DNA of 64,000 bases from Porodaedalea pini. Lineage: Eukaryota > Basidiomycota > Agaricomycetes > Hymenochaetales > Hymenochaetaceae. A program made the position numbers and the translations under genes. The DNA is taken from positions 124,001 through 188,000 of the forward strand of contig NBAY01000022.1 of NCBI GenBank assembly GCA_002794775.1, in the 5' to 3' direction. The notes under the pieces were generated by a model. It did not search any database. It saw nothing but the letters and a program-made list of their open reading frames with translations, and was not told the origin of the DNA. Below, piece after piece: positions 46,413 to 59,367 of this stretch (position 1 is the first letter of the stretch; the number at the start of each line of letters is the position of its first letter).

Positions 46413-47520
46413 GTACACGAGTCGTCTCGGGTCGGCTTGAGAATAGTAGCTGGTGAGGCTTGAGAGTTCAGTTCAGTGATTCACCTTATATATGGAAGAA
46501 GGCGGAAGTATATCAAGCTTGAAGGTTTACAGTGGGATTTCTGCAGCACGATCCATGATTGACGTCTACCCACACTGGACGTGCTGCAACGATTCGACTT
46601 CGATTGCAATCCCACGAGTCTCAAATGCAAGACTGATGAATGCAGCGTAAGATAAAATGGGCAGACAAATGCATTGCTTACCCGGATTATCCAGTTCTTG
46701 ATTCGTTCCTGGTACTATGTCTTCCCACAGTGACTCTTCTTTCAAGTTATTTGAGGTGGCGCATGAAACCATCAACACGGTCCCGTTCCGTTGATAAGGA
46801 TCGAGAACACACCGTGTACATCTTGGAACATTGCTTCCTTGGGTTTGACCAGCACGAATTGTTCCTGTTTTCCGCTTCACCGCGCGACCGAATTAAATAA
46901 GCAGGAAACGGCGTGTCGCTCTTCGTTTGAACTCTGACGCACCGGGAGGCAATGCGCTTTGCTTTCGTGTATTTGCGTGCATGAAGTCGAAGGTCGAACT
47001 CACTGTCTCAGTGAATAGCATTTAGTTAGAGCTTCCAACACGAGCGATCAACGTAAAAAGAGTGAGTTGAAGTCGTGAGACGGTGCATACGCATGTTCCG
47101 AGAAGTTCAATAGGAAATGATCTATGTACTAAAATAGTACTAGGGACCCTGGTAACCGCTTAGCTGGTGCTGTTAGGACACACTCAAAGGCACAAACACT
47201 GTATACTTGAAGACTGTGCTCCAGAGTCCAGACACATCACTTCGACAGCTCTGTCATGATTCTGGTGAGAACGTATGCTGTCATTACAGTAATAACAGAT
47301 TCAATTGTACTAATGTTTCCAAAAACAACATCAACAACATCCAAAGTTGACTCCGCCTTTTTTAGTCAGGCAGCAGTGAGTCTATATTATGTCCTCAGCT
47401 TGACTGATTCTTAGATTGTTTTATTATTTGGAACCTCACAATCGAGTCTCCCTACGTTTGTCCGTCTTTAGCGATTGCGTCTAAGCAAGAGACATATAAG
47501 ATGCAACTCAACTAATCTAA
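46413..47520. repeat. Spacer with array-specific upstream repeat
   Basis: The ~600 bp upstream of copy B resembles the upstream regions of C, D, E and F. A recognisable core is GGGCAGACAAATGCATTGCT near 46659-46678 (C: GGGCAGGCAAATGCATTGCT near 49855-49874). The rest, near 47030-47500, is unassigned. Confidence 0.5.
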
Positions 47521-49621
47521 TTAATCCTGGAAACGAAAGCCCCCAGTCAGCGTCATCACCCTGTCCGGATCGTACTTGGCTGCGAGCGTTCGTAAGCGCT
47601 GCACATTCGATCCATACAACAGGTCCAGCGGTGTATCAACAAGCGCATAGTTAGGATACAGAATATCGTCCCATCGGCTGAGTCCTTCCTCCACTGCCTT
47701 TGCTTGGATAAGGTGAGTAAAATTCTTCAGCTCATCCACGAATCCGGCGTGACGTGCAGTGCGAGCAGCTAACAATGAGAAAGAGACTTTCAACATATAC
47801 TGACAGCACTTTCTCGTCACTACTGGACGCACCTAAGGAAGCCCCTGGATCTTCTTGGTACGCGATGGAGGAGGAGGAGGGATTCACCTGACGGCTTGGA
47901 GGATGTGCCCCTCCACGCGAGTGCAGAAAGGGATGCAAGAATGGTTCCGGAGATATGCTCACGATGACTTTGGACCCGTTATTTTGCGCCGTCAACCTTT
48001 CCCCGAATGCATTCACTTGCGTCGCCATCTCCTCGAGTACTGGTTTTGTGTACCGCACAATTGGAGCGACATGTTGAGCGAAACTACGACGACACAATGC
48101 ATGAGTTCAGATGATGCCACGGTCAACAAAGTTAAAGCTAACCCGAATGGACCGATGCCTTCATCTCCTTGCCCGAACGTCGACATCAAGTCCACAAAGG
48201 TTCGCGTCTTCACATCCTTAGTTACGGTGGGAATGGACAAAATCACATCATATACACCAGCCGGAGGTGTGGGCGCGTCATAGAATAGCAGAATCTGTGT
48301 CATGAACTACGTAGACAATGAAAGGAAAGTGTGGGTGAGTATATTTATTGATTCGTTTATCACTGACATTCTGACCTGATTATTGTTTGAAGTATAAACG
48401 ACTACCATCTGTGCCTTTGGATCTGTATTGTTCTGCGAGAAGTCGCTGATTGCGTTGTTGAAACTTTCAATCGTGTCCATGGAGTAAGTGAGCATACCGC
48501 CCTTTTAATTCAACTATCAGCTCAGTTATACTGCTTATTATAAGGGCCCAAATGAACTCACGAATACGAGTGTCTGTTTGTACGCCTCTAGAGTTATTCC
48601 AGTGACGACTCCGAAGTTATTCAAGCCTCCCTATATATTGAGTGTTCACAAACTAAGTTAGACTACTTTTGTTTCTTCAGAGCATAACAACGGAGAATAA
48701 CCTCACCTTCAGGGCAAAGAAGAGGTCCGGATCCGACGCGTTTGTGACATGTACCAACTCTCCTGAAGGCAGAACCAGCTCATGAGACACAATGGTGTCT
48801 ATGAGGAGACCGAATTGGTTCGACTTCCATGAATAGCCGCCTCCGAGGCTGAAGCCCCCAACACCTGACGACAGCAGAATAAACTTCGCTTACCCATCTA
48901 TAGAAATAGAGTAAGCAACTCACCGACTCCATTTATTCTCCCACCTGCCACCATCACTCCCAGTGGTTCAAGGTGTGCGTAAACTTGGTCCCATGTCAAC
49001 CCCATCCCAATGAATACAGTCCCTTGCTCGGCGTCGTAGCTGATGTTTATGAATCGTGCCATCGAGATCTGTACGCCGGGAGTCGAGCTTTGACCAAGAT
49101 TGTATGCATGTCCTCCAGATTTCACCTTTTGATTCGATGGGTGAGCGAAAGTTTGTGTTGGGCTTACTCCACTTACGGCAAACGGTGCTCGAATATCTGA
49201 CCTCCCTACTATTTTTAACTTTAAGCCCCATGATGATCAGGTTCTATTGGCTGAAAGAGAGGGTATGCGCTCACTACAGCGTCGACATCATCCGCACTTG
49301 TCGGCTCAATTGAGCATGTCGAATTCTGCTCGCTTGAGATGGCCCAATGCTCCGTATCGTTGGCATATTGCTCAGTGCCTGTGTATCGATACCGAAGGAA
49401 ACGTTCGTCAATGACTCCGTTGATATGAAAGAGGCTAGAATATGCGTGCCTGGGAACGAGACAAATTGCGGAAAGCTGTCTTTCAACAACTGGCATGCCT
49501 TGTTTGCTCCCGATAGGTCCTCGATGTCTTCATGACGAACAGGAGAAACGAAAGCAGACGTCTGCAGCACGAGGAGCGCGACTACGACAGGCTGAACGCA
49601 GCGAATACCGATGAACAACAT
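47521..49621 (-). CDS. Berberine-bridge-like FAD-linked oxidase, copy C
   Basis: It starts MLFIGIRCVQPVVVALLVLQ (secretion signal) at 49621 and stops at 47521 after GGFRFQD. All family blocks are present: STCSIEPTSADDVDAV, RSDIRAPFA, KSGGHAYNLGQSSTPGVQ, GVGGFSLGGGYSWKSNQFGL, GGLNNFGVVTGITLEAYKQ, ILLFYDAPTPPAGVYDVIL and LSRWDDILYPNYALVDTPLD. In the BBE domain two codons are missing relative to its paralogues (RGGAHPPSRQ instead of RGGAYPHPPSRQ). The first intron donor is GCACGC at 49449, a weaker GC donor than in B, so splicing efficiency is a question. No stop or frameshift was found in the exons. It is probably functional if intron 1 is removed. Confidence 0.82.
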
Positions 49622-51465
49622 GTACACAAGTCTTCTGGTGTCAACTTGATAGTAACTGGCGAGGCTCGAGAGCTCAGTGATTCTTATACATGGAGGAGGG
49701 CGGCAGCATAAAAACCTTGGCAGGTCAGGAGGATTTCTGTACCTCGCTTCCTTATTTCCGCACTATCCGTACTGGGCGTGTTTCGATGATTTGACTTCAA
49801 TTGCAATCAAGCGAGTCACGAGTCGAGGCTGATGATTGCAGCCTAAGATAGACTGGGCAGGCAAATGCATTGCTCATTTCGACTATCGGTTCTTCAGTCG
49901 TTCCTTGTGCTACATCTCCCCACAGTGACTCGTCTTGAGTTGAGGTGATGCTTGCAAAGCTCAGCAACACGGACCGTTGATGAGAACGAGAGCACACCAT
50001 ATAACCTTCTGAAGCATTGCTGCCCTGGACTAGACCAATACAGATGCTTATTGCTTTCCGCTTCACTGTGCGACATGACCAAACAAGCAAGGAGACCGTG
50101 CATCGCTCTTCGTTTGAGCTCCTCTGATGCACCGAGAGGCGATACGCTTTTTTTCCATGTGTTTTGCTGCAAACCAGCACTCAGGCTTGTGTTTGGCTAA
50201 ACTCTTGCGCACATGGCATCTGGTATTCAAGTGACTGCCTCAGTAAATGGAGTTGATCAGGGAGCTTGCAACACACGAGATCACCTTAAACCAACTGAGT
50301 TGGAGACGAGATGGTGCTTGCCGTGCACATCTTCTGAACGATCACAGCTTGCAACACACGAGATCGCCTTAGGCATAACCGGCTTCGAACGCGCAGAAAC
50401 AATTCAATGCCACCGCTCTCTATAATCAATCATCCCTGCGTACGACTGACATGACAGTGCTCGTGTTTTTAGCAACTCCAGCATCGAAGTAGCCTTGTCA
50501 ATGGCGAAGCCTGAGTTTCGAGGATAGCTCAGAAATGATCGCCAAAGGTAGACACTTGATTTCAATGTTTACGCTGGCACAGTCAAGTGTTAAAGTTCAA
50601 GAGCGGGAATTAAGTATGTAGTTGCTGTTCAGTTGCGATTCGCGGCTGGGAAATGACGGTGACGACCACTGTCCGAGTCGCAGCCATTTCGACGCGTCAG
50701 TCATGTGACCTACGCGTCCTTTTCGAGTCGCGATCCAGCCTGAGCGACTTTCATTGTTTCAAGTCTGAGGCCAACTTGTTCCAGCACCTAGGCCTCATCA
50801 CATTTTCGCAACTCACAACAGATTAGACAGAGTCAAATAATCTAACGGGCTAGTTCTCATTGGATGTCTTGACTGTCTTTGCCAACTCGCATACATATTG
50901 TTTGAAACATCAAGACGGAAGCTGCCACTGGCATCGATCTTCATTCTAGTTTTTGGTAGTTCGGCTCACCCGATTCTCCATACTCTCGTCAACATCATAC
51001 GTGTTTTATCCTTGGCCATCAAACAAAGACTGAACAAGCTGCTAGCCGGCTTCGCCTCCTCTTGGAAGCTTATACGGCGGTCTACACACTTTCCGGTGTA
51101 ATCTTCTGTGACCATCTCGGAATAATCAAGGGACTTCGAATGCATGCAATGAGCAGAATCTACCATCCTCAACTCTAAAGTTCCCTGGTTTATTTGTATA
51201 TGCCGTCAACTGCTTCTAAACCCGTGCGGATTTCTACTGTCTTACCCGTCAACTTTTCTAGCTGGCTCAAGTGCTAGGATCTCTCGAGTGCAAGCTACAC
51301 AAACTGCAAGTACTGCTTAAGAAGAAGCACACTGAACATTGTTCTACAAGTTGCTTGACGGAGTTGGGAGTCACTGAATCGCGACGCACCACGATATGAT
51401 TACCTTTTCAGCTCGCGGGTCTGAGTCGTTGCAATCCGCTCCGGTCTATTATATGTCAACAAAGC
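49622..51465. repeat. Spacer with upstream repeat of C and 3' repeat of D
   Basis: 49640-50200 is the upstream repeat shared with the other copies. The stretch near 50955-51100 (AGTTCGGCTC..CATCAAACAAAGACTGAACA) resembles 54020-54170 and 60100-60210, so the duplicated unit also includes 3' flank. No independent gene was recognised. Confidence 0.5.
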
Positions 51466-52850
51466 TATCGCATCATATACGCCAGCGGGAGGCGTGGGTG
51501 CGTCATATAAAAGCTGAATTCCTGCTATGAACTAGGCGAAGGAGAAACGAAGTCGTCGGTGAGCTCAATGAGGGTCTCCCTATCATGGCTTTCCTGACCT
51601 GGGTGCTGATTGAAACATAAATGACTTCTATCTGTGCCTTCGGATCCATGTTACTCTGCGTGAAATCGCTGACTGCACTGTTGAGGCTTTCGATCATGTC
51701 CATTGAATATGTGAGTGTACCACCCTTTCGCGAACTGTCAGCTTGCTCATGATAACTAATATCTAGAGCTAAAATGAAACTCACGAATACCATTGTTTGT
51801 TTATGCGCCTCGAGAGTTATTCCAGTGACAGTTCCGAAGTTATTCAACCCTCCCTATTTATTGGAAGTTCATAGGCTAAGTTAAAATACTCGCCCCTTCA
51901 GATTCCTAACAATGAAGTACAAATTCACCTTCAGCGCAAAGAAAAGGTCCGGATCCGATGCATTCGTGACATGCACCAACTCTCCCGAAGGAAGAACGAG
52001 TTCATGAGACACAATGGTGTCTATCAAGAGACCAAATTGATTCGTCTTCCACGAATATCCGCCGCCTAAGCAATAGCCCCCCACACCTAACGAAACAGAA
52101 ACAGAACCAGCTTATACAAGTTCAGAGAGAAGAGAAGGAAAAGAACGCACTCACCAACTCCATTTGTTCTCCCTCCTAATACCATTACCCCTAATGGCTC
52201 GAGGCGCTCGTAAACCTGGACCCATGTCAACCCCATCCCAATGGATACAGTTCCTTGCTCGGCATCGTAGTTGATGTTCGTGAACCTCGCCATTGAGATC
52301 TGTACGCCGGGAGTCGAGCTCTGACCAAGATTGTATGCATGTCCCCCGGATTTCACCTTTCGATTCGGTGGGTGAGTGAAAAAATTTGTCAGGCTTATTC
52401 AACTTACAGCAAAGGGTGCTCGAATATCTGACCTCCCTACTATTTTTAACTTTAGGCCCCATGATGACCAGGTTCTATTGAATAAAAGAGAGAGTATGCG
52501 CTCACTATAGCGCTAACATCGTCCGCACTCGTCGGCTCAATTGAGCACGTCGAATTCTGTTCACTTGAGACGGTATAATGCGTTGTATCGTTGGCATATT
52601 GCTCAGCGCCTATAATCCAATACCAGGGGAAAGAGTCGTCAATAACTGCATCGACATGAAAGAGGCTTAAGATATGCTTGCCTGGGAATTAGATGAGCTG
52701 TGGGAAGCTTTGTTTCAATACTTGGCACGCCTTGCTCGCTTCCGATAGGTCCTCGATGTCTTCACGACGAACAGTAGAAACGAAGGCAGACGTCTGCAGC
52801 ACGAGAAGCGCGACTACAACGGCGTGGACTCCACGGATACCGACGAACAT
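51466..52850 (-). pseudogene. Berberine-bridge-like oxidase, copy D: stop codon and lost 3' part
   Basis: It starts MFVGIRGVHAVVVALLVLQT at 52850. In exon 1 the block LVSFPG of its paralogues is replaced by LI-stop-FPG, the TAA lying at 52689-52691. Downstream exons are otherwise recognisable: IRAPFA, KSGGHAYNLGQSSTPGVQ, TWVQVYERLEPLGVMVLGGR, GGYCLGGGYSWKTNQFGL, GGLNNFGTVTGITLEAHKQ and the start of the next block (LLYDAPTPPAGVYDAI). Homology then ends near 51466, so the last ~250 residues, including the whole BBE domain, are gone. The first intron donor is GC (52681). Two independent lesions make it a pseudogene. Confidence 0.88.
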
Positions 52851-54770
52851 CACGCGAACGAGCCGTTTCGTATAAACTTGATAGAAGCAGTGAGGCTCAA
52901 AAGTTGAGTGTATATGCAGAAGAGAGCAGCATCATGTAAAGCTTGGAAAGTCAGCAGAGGGGTTTCTGTATCTCACAGTACTACGTCACACTGGGCGGGC
53001 TTTGACGATTGCAATCAAGCAAGTCACGAGTACCATTACATCAAGAGAACTCTGATGAACGGAGTGTAAGCTAAATTGAGCAGGCAAAAAGGCTACGTTG
53101 CTTAGCTGGGTTCTTGAGTCGTCCTTGATGCTATCTTCCTACAGCCCTGGCTAACTTTTTGATATAGCAATTGCAAAGCCCAATTATACCACACCACGAT
53201 CCTTTGAAAACGGATGAACTTGGAAGCGCATCATACGACCCCTTTGAGCATTTCTTCCCTGGTCTTGACCGACACGTATTTCACTTGCTTGCCGTCTCAC
53301 CACGCGACTTGACCTAACAAGCAAGGATACAGTCCAACTGGACTCTGATACCGCATTTTCCCCATATACTTGGCCACAAGCCAGCACTTGTTATTGGCCA
53401 AAGTCTTGTGTGCATAAATCTGAGATTTGAGTGACTGCCTCAGTGGATAGCATTGTCAGAGCTCGCAGCACAACAGATCACCATGAAACGAACGGATCGA
53501 AGTCATGGCATGGTGTCTTGCGCCCATCTTCCGAAACGATCGAGCCAGATGAGGGAATCAGCAAATCTGATGGGCACAGCAGGTTCCAAATGCGCAGGAG
53601 CATCTTGACGCTATCACTCTTTACCCTCTTTACTGACACGACAGCATGTACGTTGTTGTGTCAGGGAGCCACGAAACCTGAGTTCCAAGGCTAGCTTAGA
53701 TATGGCTGCTAAAGGAAGGTGCTTGTTTGACACAGTCAAAAGCTAAAGTTCAAGAAACGGAAGATATCGACTTGTGAACCGTAGCGTGAGTCCATATGCG
53801 TCAGTCATGTGATGCATGGCCGTGCAGCCGACAAGTTGTATTAACAGTAACACTTCATCACGATTAAATCACAATTTCGCAATTCATACGGGTAAGTTAG
53901 TATCACTTAATCCAACAGACTAATTCTCATCAAACGTTTTGACTCTCCCCGCAGGTACGTTTACATATCGTTTGAAATCTTAGGCTGGAAGCTGACATCA
54001 ATCTTCACTCTAGTTTTCGCAGTTCGGCTCTCCCGAATGTCTATACTCCGGTCGATATCAATTTTCCTCGAGCCTTAAGCATCAAGCAAAGACTGAACGA
54101 GCTATCAGATAGTGCCGCCTTGTATCAGAAGCTATTATCTATACAGGCGGTCTGGACACTTTCCGGTGATGTGGAAATGTTTGTGAGCCTACTAGCCTAA
54201 GGTTGCAATTTTCTAGGACCTTCTCAAGTAAATTAAGACTTCTGGATCCACAAGATAAAACAAGCAAGGGGTTTGGTCGCGAGCGATGAGTAACTCTTGC
54301 CATCCTCGAAATTTAAGGATCTCGGACCCACTCATATAGTAGCGGACCGCTCCAAAGCCTGTGCGGCTTTCCACTAGAGCGCAGTGGTTTCCGTCATCCT
54401 TACCGGTCGACTCTCCTGGTTGACACAAATGCTAGAATCCCAAGAACGCAAACCACACAATGAGCATCTCGCTATAAGTTGCTTGGCGGACTTGAGAGTG
54501 AATGGATTGCGACGGACAGAGATGCGACATGTTTGATTTTAGTTCTTACCTCGATTTCTAGCTTTGCGTCGCTGCAACTGGCTCTGAAACAATACGCGCT
54601 GCTTCCATTAATGTTTCCAAGCAAACGCCAGCGACACTCAAGGTTGACTCTGATAGACAGGTTCTCAGGCTATTCTGCGGTTTTTTTTCAACCCCATAGT
54701 AGAGTCTCCTTCCCATCATCCCCCCATACGTGGTTCTCCTCTAAGCAAGAGACAGACTCAAATGGCTTAT
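52851..54770. repeat. Spacer with upstream repeat of D and 3' repeat of E
   Basis: 52870-53400 matches the shared upstream module; 53990-54430 matches the 3' module (CATCAAGCAAAGACTGAACG near 54080, CACTTTCCGGTG near 54156). No independent gene was recognised. Confidence 0.5.
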
Positions 54771-56891
54771 CTAGTCCTGGAAACGAAAGCCCCCAGTCAG
54801 CGACATGACTCTGTCCGGATCGTACTTGGCTGAGAGCGTTCGTAAGCGCTGCAGGTTCGATCCATACAACAGCTCCAGTGGTGTATCGATCAATGCGTAA
54901 TTGGGATACAGAATGTCGTCCCATCGACTGACTCCTTCCTCCACCGCCTTTGCTTGGATATTATAGGTGAAATTTTTAATCTCATCCACGAATCCAGCTT
55001 GACGAGCAGTACGGGCAGCTGGCGGTGGTAAAGGACTTTAATTTACAGTACTTCCCTAGCAAGGTACTCGAACGCACCTAAAGGTGTATCTGGATCTTCC
55101 TGGTACGCGATATAGGGAGACGCAGGGGTCACTTGCCGGCTTGGAGGATGCGGGTATGCACCTCCACGCGAATGCGAGAAGGCGTTCAAGAATGGTTCCG
55201 GAGAAATGCTCACGATAACTGTAGATCCGTTGTTCTGCGCCGTCAACCGAGCTCCGAAAGAGTTCACTTGTGCCACCATCCCGTCGAGTACTGGTTTCGT
55301 ATATTGCACAATCGGGACGACATGTTGGGCGATACTACGGCAGAGCATTGAGTGAGTGTCGACAATGCTATAATCGGCGTTAAAGCTTACCTAAATGAAC
55401 CAATCCCGAGGTCTCCTTGCCCGAACGTCGACATAAAGTCCACGAATGATCGCGTCTTTACGTCGGAAGCTACAGTGGGAATAGACAGAATCGTATCATA
55501 TACGCCAGCCGGAGGCGTGGGTGCGTCGTAGAATAGCAGAATTTCTGCTAGAAACTAAACAGGAAAGTAAAGGAAAGCACCTGTTAGTACACTGAATATT
55601 TCATTTATCACAGACTTTCTGACCTGGTTGCTGATTGAAGCATAAACGACTATTATTTGGGCCTTCGGATCCGTATTATTCTGCGTAAAATCGCTGACCG
55701 CACTGTTGAGATTCTCGATCGTGTCCATTGAATACGTGAGTGTACCGCCCTTTTCGTTGAACTATTAGCTTACTTTTACTGAACAATACTTAAGGCCTGA
55801 CTGAACTCACGAATACGAGTGTCTGGATGTGCGCCTCAAGAGTTATTCCGGTGACAATTCCAAAGTTATTTAATCCGCCCTATACGTTGAAAGTCCACAC
55901 GCTAAGTTGTAAATTTTCTCCTTCGAATGCTTACAATGAATTATAAATTCACCTTTAGGGAAAAGAAGAGGTCCGGATCCGTCGCGTTCGTGACATGCAC
56001 CAACTCTCCCGAAGGAAGAACCAACTCAAGAGTTACAATGGTGTCTATCAAGAGACCAAACTGATTTGTCTTCCACGAATATCCGCCTCCGAGGCTGAAG
56101 CCTCCCACACCTATCGAAATAGAATTAAGCTCAACCTAGTTCAGTCTAAAAAAAGAGAAAAAGGCACTCGCCGACCCCATTTATTCTCCCTCCTGCCACC
56201 ATCACTCCCAGTGGTTCAAGGTGTTCGTAAACCTGGCCCCATGTCAAACCAACCCCAACAGATACTGTTCCCTGCTGCGCATCGTAGCTGATGTTTGTAA
56301 ATCGTGTCATTGAGATCTGAACGCCGGGAGTCGAGCTTTGACCAAGATTATATGCATGTCCTCCTGATTTCACCTTTCGATCCGGTGGACGTACAGGTGA
56401 GCAAGGGTTCGTGTCGAGTTCACTTGACTCACAGCGAATGGTGCTCGGATATCCGATCTTCCTATGATCTTAATCTAGATGCTTAAAGTCAACGAGTTTC
56501 TTTTTAAATCTGAAAAGGTCGAGACACGACCGTCTTCACTCACTATGGCGCTGACGTGGTCCGCACTCGATGGTTCAATTGAGCAAGTCGAATTCTGCTC
56601 ACTTGAGACGGCCCAGTGCTCAGTATCGTTGGTATATTGCTCGGCATCTGCAAAACAATACCAGAGGAAGCATTCGCCGAAAGCCTCACAGGGTTGAAAG
56701 AGAGTCAAGAGAAGCTTACCTGGGAACGACACAAGCTGCGGAAAGCTCTCTTTCAGCAATTGGCATGCCTTGCCGGCGCCTGATAAGTCCTTAAAGTCTT
56801 CAGGAAGGACAGGGCCGACGAATGCGGACGTTCGCAGCACGAGAAGTGCAGCTGCGACGGGATAAACGCCGCGGACACCAATAGACCGCAT
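54771..56891 (-). CDS. Berberine-bridge-like FAD-linked oxidase, copy E
   Basis: It starts MRSIGVRGVYPVAAALLVLR at 56891 (secretion signal) and stops at 54771 after GGFRFQD. Blocks seen: STCSIEPSSADHVSAI, RSDIRAPFA, KSGGHAYNLGQSSTPGVQ, TWGQVYEHLEPLGVMVAGGR, GGFSLGGGYSWKTNQFGL, GELVHVTNATDPDLFFSLK, ILLFYDAPTPPAGVYDTIL, AQHVVPIVQYTKPVLDGMV and SRWDDILYPNYALIDTPLEL. The first intron has a normal GT donor (56718-56719). No disabling change was found. Together with B it is one of the best-preserved minus-strand members. Confidence 0.88.
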
Positions 56892-57992
56892 TTGCAGGTA
56901 CGATCTCGCGTGAGCTTAATAGTAGCTAGTGAGTGTCGAAAGCTCAGTGGTCCTACTTGTATGTGGAAGAGAGCGGCAGTCCCTGCATTTTAATAGGTCA
57001 GCAGAGATTTCTGTAGCTCGATCCGTACTTGATTACCGTATACTATCTCACACTGGGCGCGCCTCGTTGGGCCGATTGCCATTAATTAAGCATCTCACGA
57101 AGCTTGCATTAAAAACGGTGGGAACACGGCGCAAATAAGCTGAGCAGGCAAGTGCATTGCTTACCTGGATTATCCAGTGTTCAATGGTCGTTTCACAGGC
57201 GATTCTTCTGTTGTTGATGTTGCGCTTGCAGAGTTCGGCAATACAGCCCTTTGATGCGCATGCGAGCGCATCTACTTACCATTGCACTCTTGGCCACGTC
57301 GGGTTTCTCATGCTTACCGCCTCGCCGCGCGACTTGACCAAAACAAGCAAGGGACCGCACGCCGATCTTGTTTTTGAAGTCCGATGCACCGCACTTGTCG
57401 CTCCCTCTCGAGGGCCAGCCTTTCAACCTCGAGCTATACAGCGAAACAACATGCCTCTCGCAGTTCCCTTTCTCATTCCGTGCAGCTCGTTTGTCTGCCA
57501 TCTTCGACATGTTCTGTGATTGTCGCAGGCTGCATTTCCCGCGGGCGTCGCTGTTTCTCCTGCTGCGCGCGCCGCTCTATTAGTATCAGTATTTTTTGTG
57601 CGGTCTTTAACCAGGCTGTGCTTTGATCTCAGGAACGAACGATTCGTGCGTCTCCGCTCTGTTGTGCCGATGAAGTTAGTTAGCTCCCCTCTCACAGCTT
57701 CTCAGTCCTGTTCCTCGGGGAAAGCGATCACTTCCGACGGTCAGCAGTTCGTTCCGTCTTTTATATTTACAGGTCGTGAACTCCGCCGAACCGGAACTTC
57801 TCTATTGCATGTCTTATATCAATTTCGCAGACACCTGAACCTGTGCTATCTGACCCGAGTGCTACGAGTCAACTTCTAACATGCTATCTATATCATCCGT
57901 AAGGTCTATATGTCTATGTCTAAAGGTGATAATATCTAACGTCTACAATGCATCACGAAAATATAGGCTTTCCCTGACCCGACCATCGACCG
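56892..57992. other. Spacer: upstream repeat of E, then unassigned DNA
   Basis: 56930-57350 carries the shared upstream module (AAGCTGAGCAGGCAAGTGCATTGCTTACC near 57138-57166). From 57350 to 57990 there are overlapping open frames on both strands but none looks like a known protein. Confidence 0.4.
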
Positions 57993-59367
57993 TCAAGCGT
58001 CAATGTCCTGCTCCAGCACGTAGCGGTAGCGCGGCTTGCCGTTCCAAACACCTTCTATGGCTTTCTTTGCGTCCTTCATCGGCAGTACTTCGATCCTATT
58101 CGCGTGGAGGAATTAGAGTTCGGCAGATGGTCAAGGGGGAAAGGGATTACGCACCAAGGCTGGATGTTCTTCTCTGCGGCGAGCTTGAGCATCTCAATCG
58201 CATCCTTCTTTGAGCCGAGATACGAACCCCCGAGGAAGCACGCATTCATGGCAAAAGTGATGGCGCGCATACCTGGTAGCTTCTCGTCGGGGAGGCCGAC
58301 GCAGACGAATTTGCCGTACACATCAAGCATCCTGTGTCGGATAATTTAGGAAATCACGCGAAGGGCATATTACAAAGAAGAAACCAGACATACGAGAGGA
58401 ATTCCTCAATGGGGAAGCCTTCGGCGGCGTCACGGGTGGACACGATGAGGTCGAGCCCCGTCGCGTAATTCTCGTGGAACTTCGGGTCCGCTGTCTCGAC
58501 GAAGTGGTCCGCTCCCATCTTGAACGCGTCCGCCTTCTTTGAGGAGCTGTGAGAGAACGCGTAGACCTCACAGCCGAGCGCCTTGGCGAACAAAATGCCA
58601 TAGTGGCCCAATCCGCCAATACCAACAATTCCCACCTTCTTTCCCGGTCCCGCGCCGTTATGAATCAACGGTGCGAACATCGTCAGGCCACCGCAAAGCA
58701 TCGAAGACGCTATCGCAGACGAAATTTCGTCCGGAATAGGAACCACGAACTGCTCATGCGCAATGATGCCGTTTGCATATCCACCATGCGTGCGTACGCC
58801 ATCTGGGTACTGGTCGTTCTACAACATAAAAGGAGAATAGACTTGAGTTGAGAGCTCAGAACAGAAGTGGACTCGAGCAAATGACTCACGTAAGTGTGGA
58901 TAATCTTCCTGCAGTAATTCTCGTTGTCATTGCTACAATGCTTACAATTGTAGCACGAGCCGACCTGAGCGCCAATACCGACACGATCGCCGACCTTGAT
59001 GCCACTCTTCACCTGCGAGCCGACACGCACCGCTGTGCCGACTATTTCATGGCCAACAACCATAGGAGTTTTCACAGGTCCCCAACCGGAGGACAGCGTG
59101 TGGACATCGGAACCGCATACACTAAGTGTCATGACGGTCAAATCTCAAGACTGGTTAAAATATTACTGGAATACGTACCCGCAGTGCGTAATGGCGACCT
59201 CAACATCGGTCTCCTCCCAGGCCTTGGAAGGGTACTCAATCACGCTGAAGTCTGACCACTTATTGGCATCTGTGGCATTGTGTGAGCTTTATTATGAACT
59301 ATAATGGAGGAATTGTAAATTCACCGGTGATGCCGTACCCCTTGAAGGTCTTTTGCATCTGCGACAT
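57993..59367 (-). CDS. Zinc-dependent NADP(H) alcohol dehydrogenase (ADH6/CAD-like)
   Basis: A medium-chain zinc dehydrogenase/reductase, probably reducing aliphatic and cinnamyl or benzyl-type aldehydes in the cytosol. Exon 1 is 59325-59367 (MSQMQKTFKGYGIT); later exons give ITHCGVCGSDVHTLSSGWGP (catalytic zinc Cys), MVVGHEIVGTAVRVGSQV (zinc ligand region), GSCYNCKHCSNDNENYCRK (four structural-zinc cysteines), THGGYANGIIAH, the Rossmann loop VGIVGIGGLGHYGILFAKAL, and the end KPRYRYVLEQDIDA at 57993. Joins keep frame, for example CAC TGC GG|T GTA TGC. It is complete, about 360 residues. It lies between oxidase copies E and F, both of whose flanks show the array repeat. Confidence 0.92.
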
